From positions 279,787 through 343,786 of the forward strand of contig KN834795.1 in NCBI GenBank assembly GCA_000827265.1: a DNA stretch of 64,000 nucleotides, given 5' to 3'. This DNA comes from Collybiopsis luxurians FD-317 M1. Its lineage: Eukaryota > Basidiomycota > Agaricomycetes > Agaricales > Omphalotaceae. The position numbers and the translations under genes were made by a program. Below, piece after piece: positions 43,443-55,516 of this stretch; the stretch's first letter is position 1, and every line of letters begins with the position of its first letter. The notes below the pieces were generated by a model, which saw only the letters and a program-made list of their open reading frames with translations, was not told the origin of the DNA and did not search any database.

Positions 43443-46400
43443 CTAAGTCCCCAATGGTCCCGGCTTGTCAGGATACCAAAGGTGAAAAGCTGGTATCAGT
43501 TCATCAGCGTGAATCTCATCAGCGGCAATCCATGAGTACTCTTCATTTGTACCTTCATATCCAGCCCATCTAATGAAGTATTGTAGTGGACAATGTTGGA
43601 ACTGACAGTCGATTTTTAAATCCAATACTTCAGCCACAAAGTATTCTTCTTCACCTTCAACTTCTACTGGAGGAGGAGGTGACTGAATTCAATTTGGAAT
43701 CAGGTTCGGTAGCGATGGTTCAAGTTGAGAAACATGGAATACTGGATGAATACAATGAAGGTATTCAGGAAGTTGTAGTTTGTAGGATAGAGAACTGATT
43801 TTTTCAATAACTTTGAAAGGACCAAGATAACATTCAGAAAACTTTTTGGTCAGTCAAGTAGACTTGATATGGTTTGCAAGCACAAATACTTTGGAACCAA
43901 TCAGAAAATCAGGAGCTGCAATCTGTTTCTAATCAGCTTGTTCCTTATACTTCTTTTGTGCATTAACAATCTCATCCTGAAGGTAAGTATGAAGCTCATC
44001 AAGATTGACAATAAAGTCTCGAGCCAAGTCTGATTGAATGTTGACTTCCAGTTGAACCAATAGGTTCAGATGATAACCTTTATTAGAAAAGAAAGGTGAT
44101 ATCCCAGTTGAAGCATTAGGAGCATTGCTATAAGCAAATTTGGCAACCAATAACAGATCTGACCAGTCATCCTGTTGATAAGAACAATAGATTCAGATGT
44201 ACTGTTCGAGAGTTTGATTAACTTGTTCAGTTTGACCATCAGCTTCAGGATGGTAACCTGAAGTAAAATGAAGCTCCATATGTAATGCTTGACCAAGAGC
44301 GCAAAAGAAAGTGGAAAAAAATTCGGATCTGCGATTGGAAGTGACATGACTAGGAACTCCATGCTTAGAAAAAACATGAATAATGAAAAGTTGAGCGAGT
44401 CGTTTGGAAGTGATTCTGTCATCGGTCAGAATGAAAATGGCTTGTTTCGAGGCACGATCCACCACTACTAGTATAGCAGTATAGCCATTAGAATCTGGAA
44501 GTTGTTCAATGAAGTCCATAGATATGGAATCCCACAGTTGGATCAGCACCAGTAAGGGTTTGAGTAAGCCATAAGGTCAGTGTCTCCAAGCCTTATTCTG
44601 TCCACAAACTGTACAAGAAGCCACATAATCATGAACAAAAGTCCTAATCTTAGGCCAAGTGTATTGCCTTCGAATAGAATCTAGTGTCCGGTTCTGACTG
44701 AAGTGTCCCGATAGTGGATGAGCATGAAAGAATTGGAGTATTTGTAAATGAAGGTCACCATGATTTGGAACATAGATTTGGTTGTCGAGTCAAAGGAGTC
44801 CATCCTGACCCATAAACCAACATGGTTTTGTAAAGTCTTGAGCTAATTGTAGACCAACTACCAATTCGGAATCAAGCGGGAGTGCATTCTGAATGTCGGT
44901 ATGAAGTTTATTGAAGTCTATTACAACTGAGGCTCTAAGGATTGGGCCTTCTAAGAATGTAGCTTGAAGTGAAGCTGATAGATGTTCATTAGTGAATATA
45001 GGTCTAAAATTCTGCAGATTTACTTGCGCATAGCTGATATCCCCCTCTTTAGGATAGACATCTCAATGTCTAGTAATTGAGTCCAGTTTTATTCCAAGTT
45101 TACTGGGTCCGAACCGAATTACCATATTGAATTGGTGTAGATATCTGGACCACCGGACTTGCCAACATGTTAATATTTTTGTAGATGAAAAATACTCTAG
45201 ATTTTTGTGGTCAGTAATGACATCGATTGGAGTACCAGAACCTTCCAAGTAATGCCGCCAGGCTTTAAAAGCCTCGAAGATAGCCAATAGTTCTTTATCA
45301 TGCATATCATAGTTGATTTTTTTGGCTTGAAAGGTCCAGGAGAGGAATGCGACTGGATGAATTTCTTCATTGGCTGTTCAGATCGAAAGTATAGCAGCAA
45401 GAGCATAGTCGGAAACATTAGTTTCAACTATAAGCAGTCAATTTGGTTCCCAATGGGCTAGTATCGGTGCATGTGTAAATGCATATTTTAAGGCTTCAAA
45501 CACTTCTTGGCAATTGTTTGACCAATTCCAAATGACACCCTTCTGAGTAAGCTGATTCATTGGCAGGACAATATCGCTATAGTTAAATATGAAACATCAG
45601 TAGAAATTTGCAAACCCTAAGAAGGATTGAATGTCCTTGACTTTCTGAGGTGTTGGCCATTCCAGAATGGTTTTGATTTTATCCTTGGCCATAGTCAATC
45701 CTTCAGGTGAAAGAATGTAACCAAGATACTTGACCGTGTCAACTCTGAACTTGCATTTTGCTGGATTGCAATAAAGCTTGTTTTGTTGGAGCCGATGCAA
45801 AACCTCTCATACTTGCTTGGTGTGTGTTTTGACATCCTCAGAATAGATTAGAATGTTGTCCAAGTATACTATGACACATACATCCAGGAGGTCCTTGAAT
45901 ACATTGTTAACAAAATGTTGAAAAGTGGCTGGGGCATTAGTGAGACTGAATGGCATAACCTTCCATTCATAGGAGCCATATTGGGTCCAGAATGTGGTCT
46001 TCCATTCATCACCAGCAGTGATTCATACTAGGTGATATGCATGAGCTAAGTCAAGTTTTGTATAGATGTTTGCTTTTCTGGAAGCATCAAGGAGATTGGA
46101 AATGAGCGGCAGTGGGTATCAGTCTTTTTTTGTAATTTTGTTTAAACCTCAGAAATCAACACAGACTGAAGTGAGCCATCCTTCTTCAGTACAAATAGAA
46201 CTGGTGCTCCATGAGGTGAAGAGGATGGTTCTATAGCTCCAGTTGCTAGTTGTTTGTTGAGGAATTCCCGTAGCGCTTCAAGTTCCTTGGGAGAAAGAGG
46301 GTAAATCCAGCCGATAGGCAGTTCTGCACCTTCTTTGAGATCAATCTTCAAGTCATAGGACCTATGCTCAGGTAACACTTCTGATTCTATTTCATTGAAT

Positions 46401-46801
46401 ACATCACCATAGTCATGATACTCCTTGGGAATTTTGGAGTAATTGATTAAAGTCAGGCCCAATTTTGCTGATTGTCCTGCAACTTCTGAAGGTATGGCAT
46501 ACATCAGTATAGGTTCCATTTTTGCCATTTTACAAGCATGATAAAATGGAATGGCACTGATAAGGGCAATGTTGATATCAGAATCTAGTTGTGAAGCCAT
46601 ATGAGCAATTGTGGGATAGGAATAGATAGGTTCATAAGGAAATCGGTCAGAGTACAGCTGAGTGAGACAACGATAGCATGAAGAACAAGTCTTCCTAAAT
46701 TTTCTAGATTTCGCTTTTTGGAAACTAGAATTGACCAGCGTAGTCGGCTGTGAATCGGTTCCTTTGGTTTCTGTATCTACAGAATCAGAAGAAAAAGACA
46801 T
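43443..46801 (-). pseudogene. Gypsy A pol: RT, RNase H, integrase, chromodomain
   Basis: Minus strand. RT from 46801, with APVLFVLKKDGSL at about 46200 and [12 protein letters not shown] at about 45920. The active site reads YLDN (45856-45867), the second Asp changed to Asn. RNase H at about 45320-45070 has MHDKELLAIFEAFKAW. The integrase has the zinc-binding CTVCGQNKAWRH (about 44600) and a core in which the second catalytic Asp is Asn (SNRRSEFF; codon at 44334-44336). The C-terminal chromodomain at 43637-43443 (YFIRWAGYEGTNEEYSWIAA) would bind methylated histone tails and direct insertion to heterochromatin. At least six TGA/TAA/TAG stops and several frame breaks are present. Confidence 0.9.
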
Positions 46802-47175
46802 CAGTAATTCTTCATTGTCAAGGATGATGGATTGTATTGGGATAGAAAACTATAACCTAAAACTGCTTTACATGAAGAATCCAAAGGTGTGACATAAAAG
46901 TCCAAAAGAAGTGTATCATCAGTTGGAAAATGAACCTGAAGTGGCACATAGGCCAAGATTGGTTTCGATGAAAATGAACCATCAAAGAGTCGAAGATTGA
47001 TAGGTGAAGAAATCGGTATCATCAGTATATTGTTCTCAGAAACAAACTTTGAATCAATAAAGCAATCAGTAGAACCAGAATCAAGTAAAGAAACAAAATC
47101 TTGAAAGATGGTTAGCAATACCATGTTTGTATGCCCACCATAATGCATTGACATTCCAGCCAGTTGAAGCTGCAA
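46801..47175 (-). pseudogene. Gypsy A protease domain
   Basis: The minus frame has the retropepsin motif LLDSGSTDCFID and the later AVLGYSFLSQYNP block, the usual aspartic-protease pattern of gypsy elements. The gag-protease join is disturbed around 47100-47170. Confidence 0.8.
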
Positions 47176-48360
47176 GCATATTGAACCAAGTATTGTATTT
47201 CCAAATTGGTTCTGAATCCTTCATCTTCAGGTAATAGATCCTGTCTTTGGCTTCACTCATGGCATTGTATAAGCCAAAATTGTCTTGAAGCTCTTTAACC
47301 AGAGCTTGAAAACTATAGGTCCAAGCCAGAGGGTTGTGCGGATCTGGATTAATGATATCTGGTTCAAACCATTCCCAAGCCATACCACCAAGGTATGACA
47401 AGGTATAGTTAATTTTCTGAGCTTCAGTGAAGTAGCTAGGATGATCCAAAAAGACAAAGGATAATGAAACAAGGAAAGTCCTCAGTTTCTGAGGATTGAA
47501 GCTGTCAAAGACATCAGGGTCTTTTACCCTAGTCTTTCCTGAGTCAGAATCAGGCGACCAATTATTCATATTGTTCAAAATGGTTGTAAGGGCATTCATT
47601 CCTGTGCCCATTTGTTGAAAGAAAGTTAACACCTGTCCTCATCTAAGTTTCCAGGTCTTTGCAGATCTGGAGACCTCAGACCTGACAGACTAGGAAGTCT
47701 ACCACCGGGTGGTCCACCACCAGGAGGTCCTCTGCCGCCTCCACCACCACTATTACCATTGTCTCCATCACCACCACCCCCTCCACCACCGCCTGCATTG
47801 GGATTCTGATTTTCATCTTCAGGATCTTCTTCTCCCAGTTGACCTTCAGGATCATTATCGGCTGGTTCAGTGGTAGGTTCAAAAGAGGGTTATTGTGGTG
47901 TTCTCAGTTTGGAGAGTCGAGCTGGTGTATTGGTAGGAACAAATGGTGCTGTAGCACATCTTTTCTCTTGAGAACATGATATATATATCTGAGTGTCCAA
48001 AGTCGGGGATCAAATTGGTTGCAAGGGACAAGTCAGTGTCGGTACAATAGTCAACCGATGCGGAGTATTAATAACAATTTGTTCTCCCAACTCATTGAAA
48101 TAAGTTTCTTGACCCATGCTAGTCACTTCTGGGAAATTAGTATTTGTGAGAGGTGACACAGCTGAAACTGTAGTTGGAGCAAAACCCATTGTTTGGGTTC
48201 GAAGAGTCCCTGTGGCTAAAATCGATTCCATGAATGGAGCAAAAGATTGAGAATTTGTAACAAATAGATTTTTGGTTTCAGGTTGTCCTTCTGGAACCAA
48301 TTGTTGTTGTACATTCCTTTGTTGAGTCCTATGAGGTAAATCTCTAAGTCTTTGATACAT
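47081..48360 (-). pseudogene. Gypsy A gag
   Basis: Starts at about 48360 (MYQRLRDLPHRTQQRN). It passes through a Gly-rich linker whose correct frame is read in pieces (about 47860-47700), then the capsid domain (FDSFNPQKLRTFLVSLSFVF; YFTEAQKINYTLSYLGGMAW) at 47632-47200. It builds the virus-like particle. Frame shifts near 47690 and a stop near 48008 break it. Confidence 0.8.
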
Positions 48361-48397
48361 AGTTAATACGACAATAGCAAGTGGAGTTTTGAAATAC

Positions 48398-48838
48398 TGT
48401 TAGGAGTATGCGAATCAGGTTGGCCAATGGAACTGGAAGGATATCGGCCAATTCGAATTGTGGACTATTGATGCTGTTATTTAGTTCAAAGTAATAGAAT
48501 TGAGTCAGAGCCAGAACAGAGCTGAGAGAGAATAGTAGAGAATCCAAGTTGATTTCAAAACTGAAGTACCGTATACTAGTATACTGATTATATATCTAAG
48601 TACCTAGTTACCAAGTACAATAAGAAGACAAAAGTAATTGTTTTCGTAACTAACCAATTGGACCAATAAGTATCTGATACAATATCTATTGTAATCTTTG
48701 TATTTAGTAGTGAAGCATAATTGTCAAAGAAAAACAAAAAGAAAAGAATAGAAGAATCTTAACTCCTAAGCCTGAGGATTATCAGATTGAATTGGGTCGG
48801 GACCAATCTGGCTAGTCCTAGAATGTATGATCATAACA
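48398..48838 (-). repeat. Gypsy A 5' LTR, 441 bp
   Basis: Same ends as 41654-42153 but lacking about 59 bp. Retains CpG at some places where the other LTR has TG or CA, and the reverse. Confidence 0.9.
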
Positions 48839-48849
48839 ATTGTCTTCTT

Positions 48850-51800
48850 TCCTTCAAAAAATAGGCCAGCCAACCTGTTAGGAGTTGTATGCTGATATAG
48901 TAATATTCCGGATTCCATATCATTTTGAAAGAATATCAAGAGCCAATAAAAATGGAGAGCCATTGTCCATTACGATCTCCTGTAGGGTTCCCCAACGGCA
49001 TAGAATGTCTTCAAAGATCCATGTCGCAATTGCTTCCCCAGTCTGTCAATGGAGTTTGTGAAACTCTGGGTATGCTGACAAGGAGCAATGGCCATGGACA
49101 AGATACTTAAAACCCTTGGATTTAGGCATCTCCATTATGTCCATATAACATTTTGAAAACAAGGACAGCAGTTCTGCAACCACAGGGGGGATACGCAGCT
49201 TTGTAGTTTGCTGGAGTTGACACAGATGACAAGTACAGATGTACCACTTCACGTTGTCGCCTAGTCTTGGCCACCAGAACCTTTCCCTGATACTAGCAGA
49301 TGTTGCCCATACTCCCTTATGTCCCATCCTATCATGTGCTTGATGAATAATAGCAATACGGCGGGCTTGAGGGATTACTACGCAATGGCAGCCTTGAGAG
49401 TCTTTTTGCCAGAGCCTGCCATGCTCATCCGCAAAGAATTGGAGGCAGTATCGTATGAAAGAAGTATATTGTGCATCTGAGAGATCTGGAGGATGTTCCA
49501 ACATTTCCAGATAGTAACGGACTGAGTCCAGCTGCGAGTCGGTTTGCTGAGCGCGGTGTGAACATGGGACAGCTTCGTAGGGAGTAGGATCAGGACCCAG
49601 TGAAGAGGGAATTGGTGTTGATGCAATTGACTCCATTCTGAACATGGGAAATATGGCAATTGAGTTAAGTGACAAAGGTTGGAATGGTGATGGATTGATG
49701 AAATGCATAAACCCATTAGCTTGGTCAATCCAGTCCTCGAAGTCATCAATGTCTTCTATTGGATCATCAAGCAGTGGGGTTCATCTTGACATCCCATCGG
49801 CAGCAATTCATTCAGACAGAACATGCACCATTGTGAAACTAAATAACAGTATACCTGCTATCCACCTATTGACGGTGGTGTTTGGCTGAATATTGGGATT
49901 GTTAATCATTCCTCGGATGTATAGAGCGTCAACTTCAACAACAAAGTTAGGTGCTCCAACAATCCATAAATGAACAGATTGTAAAGCACAGAACAGGCCA
50001 TACAGTTCCAACTTAGCCTGGCTGTATGAAGCCTCGTGTGGAGTAAGAGTAATAGACCTGAACCAATTAATGTAACAGATAACTGGGTCGCATTCATCAA
50101 GTTGCATCAGGACAAAGCCAATGCAAATGTTACAGGTGTCAACTGCCAATATGATGACAGCTCCATTGCTATAATTTATTGGTCAAATTGCTGAGGAAGT
50201 AGCGACAGCATTTTTGAGGACCTGCTGAGCATGGGCTTCCTCACTGCTGAATTGGAAGGGGATATCCTTGCACGTCAGATGCACAAGTGGCTCAGCTAAT
50301 TCCAAGAAGTTCTTGATGAACATCCTGCAGAGTCCAACAGTGCCTAGAAAGGCTCATACATTGGTTAAGCGCAGAAGCGGTCCCAAGTTAATAATCTTTT
50401 CAACTCGGGAACAGTCAGGTAGTTGACCTTCATAGGTGCATAGATGGCCGGTAATCATGGCTTGTGCAACTGCAATGAGCATCTTTTTACCCAAAAAGGT
50501 GCCGCCCGCATACATCATACAGGTGAGGATGTGGTTAAGAGTTTGTAGATGCTCCCATATGAAGCGGCATATACTGTTGTTCTCGGGAATGGTTTCGTAA
50601 CCACCATTAGGGAGTTCATATTGGGTAGGAGGCCCTTTGACATTTACATTGTCGACATATGGGATAGTGTATTCAGGAATTTCTGGTTGGAATATGTAGG
50701 TAATGTCGCTGTGAAAAACTTGGAGTGAATTTGTCCAGCCCATTGGAATGGATGTAAGACATAGTGCCCCTAAGGGTGTTTAGAATGTTGTATAATCCCT
50801 GGAGGTAATAGCCAGCAGGCACTTGTTGTACCCAATGTACACATCCAGCGTAGCTAGGACTGCTCTGCATGCATAGGACTCGGCTAGGTGTTTAAGAATA
50901 GGTGGGATTGCAGAATCACGGATTGTCACGGCATTCAATGGCTGGAGATTGTGCACTAATTGTAATGACTTTCCGTCCTTCTTTACAACTGCAAACCAGT
51001 GAGTCCGGTAGGATGAACTAGAAGGTTCATAGATTCCCATTCGAATCTTTTCCCGTACTATCTCTACCACCTGGTCCATCAATCCCGGTGGAATGGGTAA
51101 CACCGGAACCCTCCAGGGAACATGCTCAATCACTGGCATTTCTACAGGTGGGAAATATTCCTGTTTTAACTGACCCTTTTCCAGTTCTGTCCATGCAAAT
51201 GCTTTCTCATGTAGCATCATTAAATGATGGACTGCGGCCATTTCGTCAGGCCAAAGAAATTCAGGATCATGAACAGAATAAATATATTCTTTCTGTTCCT
51301 GCATGTATTGGCCAGTTGGGGTAAAGGGAGGAGGGTTTGGATTTAACATTGGCATTCTCTCGAGAGGATCTGACAGGAAATGGCGGGTTATTCTGAACTT
51401 CTCTGGTAGGGTTGCAGGGACTGGATAGATTCGTCGGTTTACACGTTTGTAGCATTTCTTAGATGCAGCATAAATGGGAATGATTGGTGAATTATCATCG
51501 GGGATTGCAGGTAGGTGATGAAGATTAAATGGCAGAGATGGTAGGTACTGACCCAATTGTGTACAATTATAGGAAACAGCATCTATGTTGCTTTCAATGG
51601 GATCATTTCCCAAAACAGCGGCACACTGTATAAAAGAATTGTAAGTAGTGTTGCTGTAATTAAAATAAGTGTGTGCGTGGAGGAAGGAAAGGTTGACTTT
51701 ATCTCTGCAGGGTAATATGCCCAGAGAACCAGAAATCAATGACAGGGATAGGGTATCTCAGATGGACAGATGTTGCAACATGTGATCAGACTCAAACATA

Positions 51801-52566
51801 ACCGCCACCTCTTCCCCATCTGCCAAACCATTAAAATCGGAGAGTGAAGGAGTAGGATTTGGCATGAGTAACTCCTTCACCAACACCTTCTTCATTTTCT
51901 CCTCTCCTGACCTTCTCCCTTTACAAATCAAGGGTAATCTCTTGGGAGTGTCGGGATTGTAACCATTTTGTGGGTGTTCGGGTTGGTGAGGGACAGGTGT
52001 TGATCACCTGAGAGAAAATTCCGTATGTTTGCCTGCATTAAAATCTCGAATGGATGTCCTAAAAGGAAATTGTAGGCCAGAGAATCTACCACCTGGACCT
52101 GAAGAAATGCAAGTACATCTCCGAAGCAGAACGGTACATCTTTCGCAAGACCCCTAGACCAATCGGTTGAACCGTTCGCACTTTGCAGGGGGATTTTTCA
52201 TTCTGGGTCAAACACTATGCCCAATGTATTACACGCAGCGTCAGACATGGCCACAATACTGCATCCACTGTCGAGAACACAGTGGACTGTACACTCACCA
52301 ATTGTAGCATTGATTCCTCAAATGCTATGTGAATCCTTCGCCACATAAAAACCGTCCCCTTCTTCTGAATTGCCAAAATCATTAAAGAAGACTGAATAGG
52401 GGTCTTTTGGAGTCACTGGTGGATTAACAAGGAATAATGGTTCGACTTCCTCTAGCATTCCACCATCAATGCCAATTTGTTGGCTCATAACACTATCTTT
52501 TACCTTCCATCTGTAGTTGGGTGCAATGGTGAGCAAGTCCTCTTGGCGAATAGATACCATACTCAT
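48850..52566 (-). pseudogene. Gypsy B pol: protease, RT, RNase H, integrase remnant
   Basis: Minus strand. Protease near 52330-51900 with VLDSGCSIVAMSDA and a later LLGHPFEIL, broken by a stop near 52190. RT at 51739-50354 has WFAVVKKDGKSLQLVHNLQ; the active site reads YVDN (50648-50659) in place of YVDD, followed by VNVKGP, a signature of a large mushroom gypsy clade. RNase H-like sequence is at about 50150-49800. The integrase zinc region (HQAHDRMGHKGVW; ICTCHLC) is at about 49370-49200 and the core start, MDIMEMPKSKGFKYLVHG, at about 49140. The rest of the integrase ends near 48850 where gypsy A begins, so the 3' LTR is not next to it. Confidence 0.85.
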
Positions 52567-52687
52567 TAACCCTGCTTGGATGACTCATTGTAATGCTGCT
52601 TCTGTCTCGATTGGGGCACAGTACTGGTAGTTCCTACTGTCTTCTTTAGCAGGTGTTCCAACTGATCGTTCTTGCGGAGGAACACAG

Positions 52688-54319
52688 TTATTTGGTAATT
52701 TGCCGATTACTGGCTTCGGGCTCAGGATCTTCCTTGCTCAAATGGTTTCCAGACTTACTCGGTACAGACAGCAATTGTGAAGACGACATTGAGGTTCTCA
52801 GCTCCTTTGCCGATCGACAAGTTTCCATTTTAAGGATTAACTTGTTTACAGCTGCCTCTTCATCTGTACCTTGAAGCACAAATGTCACAGCTCTTGATAG
52901 CATAGCAGGTCCTTGATACCCTCGCAGCGTGTATGGGGTATGTTGACTAAGGTTTATACCAGCTAGCTCCCTTTGAAGGGTGGGTTCAGGTGCAGACGGG
53001 ATATCAAGGATCCAGGTTTTCGCAGCAGGGTGGTCTTTGAAGTATTTCTCGAACTGCTCTTTTACTGTGCCCTTTTGATAATGTTCTTCCTTAGGCAAAT
53101 CTTTTTCACCTACGAGTTTAATGTATCCATGAGTGTTTTGCTCTATCCATCCTTTCGCCACCCATTCCTTCAGGTCTGGGCAATCTTGCAGTGATCTACT
53201 GGTGCACCCATTCCAGGAGCAGGTACGGGTCTTGTCCAACTTGCTGCGTCTTTCCTTTATCAACTGCTGAACCATTTGCTTTAGTGACGAAACTTCTTCT
53301 TGGAGGGGTAATGGAGTATCAGAGGGTTCAGATTTTATTGGAACCAATGCTGTAATGGCTGATACAGGGACCGAGGAACAATCCCCTATACTAAAATTTG
53401 CCATAGAGGTGGGGATAGATGCATCAGATAGCAGGTAGTCAACAGAAGATTTGAGCTGAGTCAAAGTATAGGCTTCTCCTTTCTTCTTATTTGGGAACTG
53501 GACCTGCAAATGTGTATCCAAGCGTGATCGAATTGACTCCAGGAATACAGACACATAGCTGTTCGCAGCTTGTACACTGGAGATGATTCCATTTTCAACC
53601 AGCGAGTCAGAAACTACTGAAAATTCCTGATGGCATTTTCCCAACTCTTTGCTGTTGCTTATACCTGACTTCCTATAGGTTTCAATTACCTTGTCTAGGT
53701 CCACAGTAGTAGCATCTGTTTGTTGCAGAGCATCAGGATAATTTTCAAGGACTTCTGTCTTGAACTCATCCCATGACTTAGTGTTGTCCTTGAAGGTCAG
53801 AAGGGACCTCCAGAACCTCATAGTCTTTGCATCTACATACCGAAGCACTTCTTTCTTCATCTTCTCTGGGTTGTTATGGATTGCTGCCGCTTTGGCTGCA
53901 GCTTTGAATTCCCCAAAGAAGATCAAAAGTTGCTCCTCAAAGTCCAGATCAAACTTTGGGGCGGAACATTCATTGTGCACTGGTAGGGGTGTAGGTGTAG
54001 ACATAGTCAACGATATAGGGTTACTCATTGGGAAAATATGTGTTGATGTTTGAGGAGAGGGTAGAATAGAGTTGGTTGGTGAAGTACAAGGTGTTATATA
54101 GATTGTGGTATCAGAGTTAGCAGGATAGGTCTGGTATTCTGATTCACCAGCTTCCTTGTGCAAAGGGGATAAGTTGTTATGAGTTGCTTTGGTACTCTTG
54201 ATAGGCAGTAAAAGGTCTGTAAAATTGAACTGGACTTCACCTCTGTAGAACTGTGCTAATAGCACTTCTTCTTCTACAGTCAAATGGTTTTGTAGTCCTG
54301 GACAACGTGGGTTGGCCAT
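52688..54319 (-). CDS. Gypsy B gag, uninterrupted 543-aa frame
   Basis: The longest intact frame of the window. It starts MANPRCPGLQNHLTVEEEVL and is followed by a Ser/Thr/Pro-rich stretch, a capsid-like helical region (FDLDFEEQLLIFFGEFKAAA; VLRYVDAKTMRFWRSLLTF), a Ser/Pro linker, a coiled-coil piece (EEVSSLKQMVQQLIKE) and a CSWNGC...C zinc-like motif at about residues 365-380. It lacks a clear CCHC knuckle, which is usual in this clade. Alone it might still make particles, but pol is dead. Its survival without stops while pol is heavily mutated is notable. Confidence 0.8.
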   Translation of the reverse strand: MANPRCPGLQNHLTVEEEVLLAQFYRGEVQFNFTDLLLPIKSTKATHNNLSPLHKEAGESEYQTYPANSDTTIYITPCTSPTNSILPSPQTSTHIFPMSNPISLTMSTPTPLPVHNECSAPKFDLDFEEQLLIFFGEFKAAAKAAAIHNNPEKMKKEVLRYVDAKTMRFWRSLLTFKDNTKSWDEFKTEVLENYPDALQQTDATTVDLDKVIETYRKSGISNSKELGKCHQEFSVVSDSLVENGIISSVQAANSYVSVFLESIRSRLDTHLQVQFPNKKKGEAYTLTQLKSSVDYLLSDASIPTSMANFSIGDCSSVPVSAITALVPIKSEPSDTPLPLQEEVSSLKQMVQQLIKERRSKLDKTRTCSWNGCTSRSLQDCPDLKEWVAKGWIEQNTHGYIKLVGEKDLPKEEHYQKGTVKEQFEKYFKDHPAAKTWILDIPSAPEPTLQRELAGINLSQHTPYTLRGYQGPAMLSRAVTFVLQGTDEEAAVNKLILKMETCRSAKELRTSMSSSQLLSVPSKSGNHLSKEDPEPEASNRQITK

Positions 54320-54762
54320 TGTGCAGGCCTATTAGGGGGTCTCAACCTGAATGGATGCCTCCCTCGCGGTGGGCTCCAAGATATTGTACTTGCCCATGGT
54401 TCAGAGGGATAGAACTAGAGCTAGACTGAGTGCGATGAAGTGTTCCGAGGTTTTGAGAGGAAGAGGGAAAAGGAAGAGTTAACTTATTAATTTTCTATAG
54501 GTAAAATTGTCCATTAAATATGTGGTAAGTCAGAATAAATATACTACGTTCAGGAGCCGAATGTCCAAGTGAAACTCAACTGTACAAGACAGCTGAGTGA
54601 AAGAACTGTACAAGTATCTAAACTAAGTAAGTGAATTCCTATATCAGTAAGTATTATCGATCGGCACATCGTCGACCATGGATTAACCATTTTCCAAGTT
54701 CACCGTCGTGAACTTGTTGTGCTACATGCACAGGGGTGCAGGGAGTGCAACACTACCTTTGT
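54320..54762. other. Gypsy B leader between 5' LTR and gag
   Basis: 443 bp in element orientation between the LTR end and the gag ATG. The sequence adjoining the LTR (acaaaggtagtgttgcac, minus reading) would be the primer-binding site, but I could not match it to a tRNA 3' end. Confidence 0.5.
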
Positions 54763-55189
54763 TGTTAGAAGCTTGTAGCAGGTTCAATGAATAGAAAGTA
54801 ATTTATTATACCACAGCCAAGACAGAATACGCAATGGGGAGTCACTACATATGACAAGTGAATGAGTCCTGTACAGTTTGGGTATTGGATGTGGAGGAAT
54901 GATCCTTGAGTGTCGAATAACAAATCTAGTTGCTCAGTGCAACTAGAAATTGTATATTGAAAGAACTTGTTAAGATGGTATTAACAAGGGTTGACTCGGG
55001 AGGTTCATGACTCAGTGTCTGTTTACCCTATGAGATGGAATATTCAAAAAGCTATGGCAGTCAAATAGTCTTGTTGATCAGCTCAACAAGTGAGAGGTAG
55101 ATATGCCAGTGACTCGGTGTCAATGGGGTTTGCTTGACTCAGTGTTAAGCAGAATAATATTAAAGACTAGTGAACAAGAGAACAGAAAC
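54763..55189 (-). repeat. Gypsy B 5' LTR, interrupted by copia
   Basis: Plus reading starts TGTTAGAAGC (the LTR 3' end in element orientation). It matches the reverse complement of 17590-17937 and stops at 55189, inside the region that is about 245 bp from the LTR start in the other copies. The rest was displaced by the copia insertion and is not in the window. Confidence 0.85.
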
Positions 55190-55516
55190 TGTTAAATCTA
55201 ATGTGTAGACGTGTATGGACATGTGACTGTTCCAAGTAGGTGTCCTGGGGTTCATATCTCTAGTTATACTTCCGTTTATGCTTCCATGGTATTTGTTTTC
55301 CCTCTCCTGTTTCACTATAGGTTTTTCCTATCCATTACAGATTTCCTTATGTATTTGTATTTCATTTTCACTATTTATACTTCATGTTTTTACTATGACA
55401 CCCTCAGAACTTCTACTATGTTCTGAGGGTACATCTTCTATATTTTGTTTACAGTTCTTTCACATACTGATTTACCTATAGTTACAGTGTACTTATGTAG
55501 AACTATAGATTTAACA
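55190..55516 (+). repeat. Ty1/copia 5' LTR, 327 bp
   Basis: Ends TGTTAAATCTA and TAGATTTAACA are an exact 11-bp inverted repeat with TG..CA. It is inserted within the gypsy B LTR and followed by copia gag. A partner 3' LTR was not found. Confidence 0.85.

Larger units (their letters stand above)
41654..48838 (-). mobile_element. Ty3/gypsy chromovirus-like element A, complete but dead
   Basis: Bounded by two LTRs (41654-42153 and 48398-48838) with ATTG on each outer side (41650-41653 and 48839-48842), consistent with a 4-bp target duplication. Internal order on the minus strand: gag, protease, RT, RNase H, integrase, chromodomain, then an oppositely oriented spliced gene, then the PPT and 3' LTR. 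Nothing in it is open from end to end. It is inserted at the broken 3' end of gypsy B. Confidence 0.9.
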
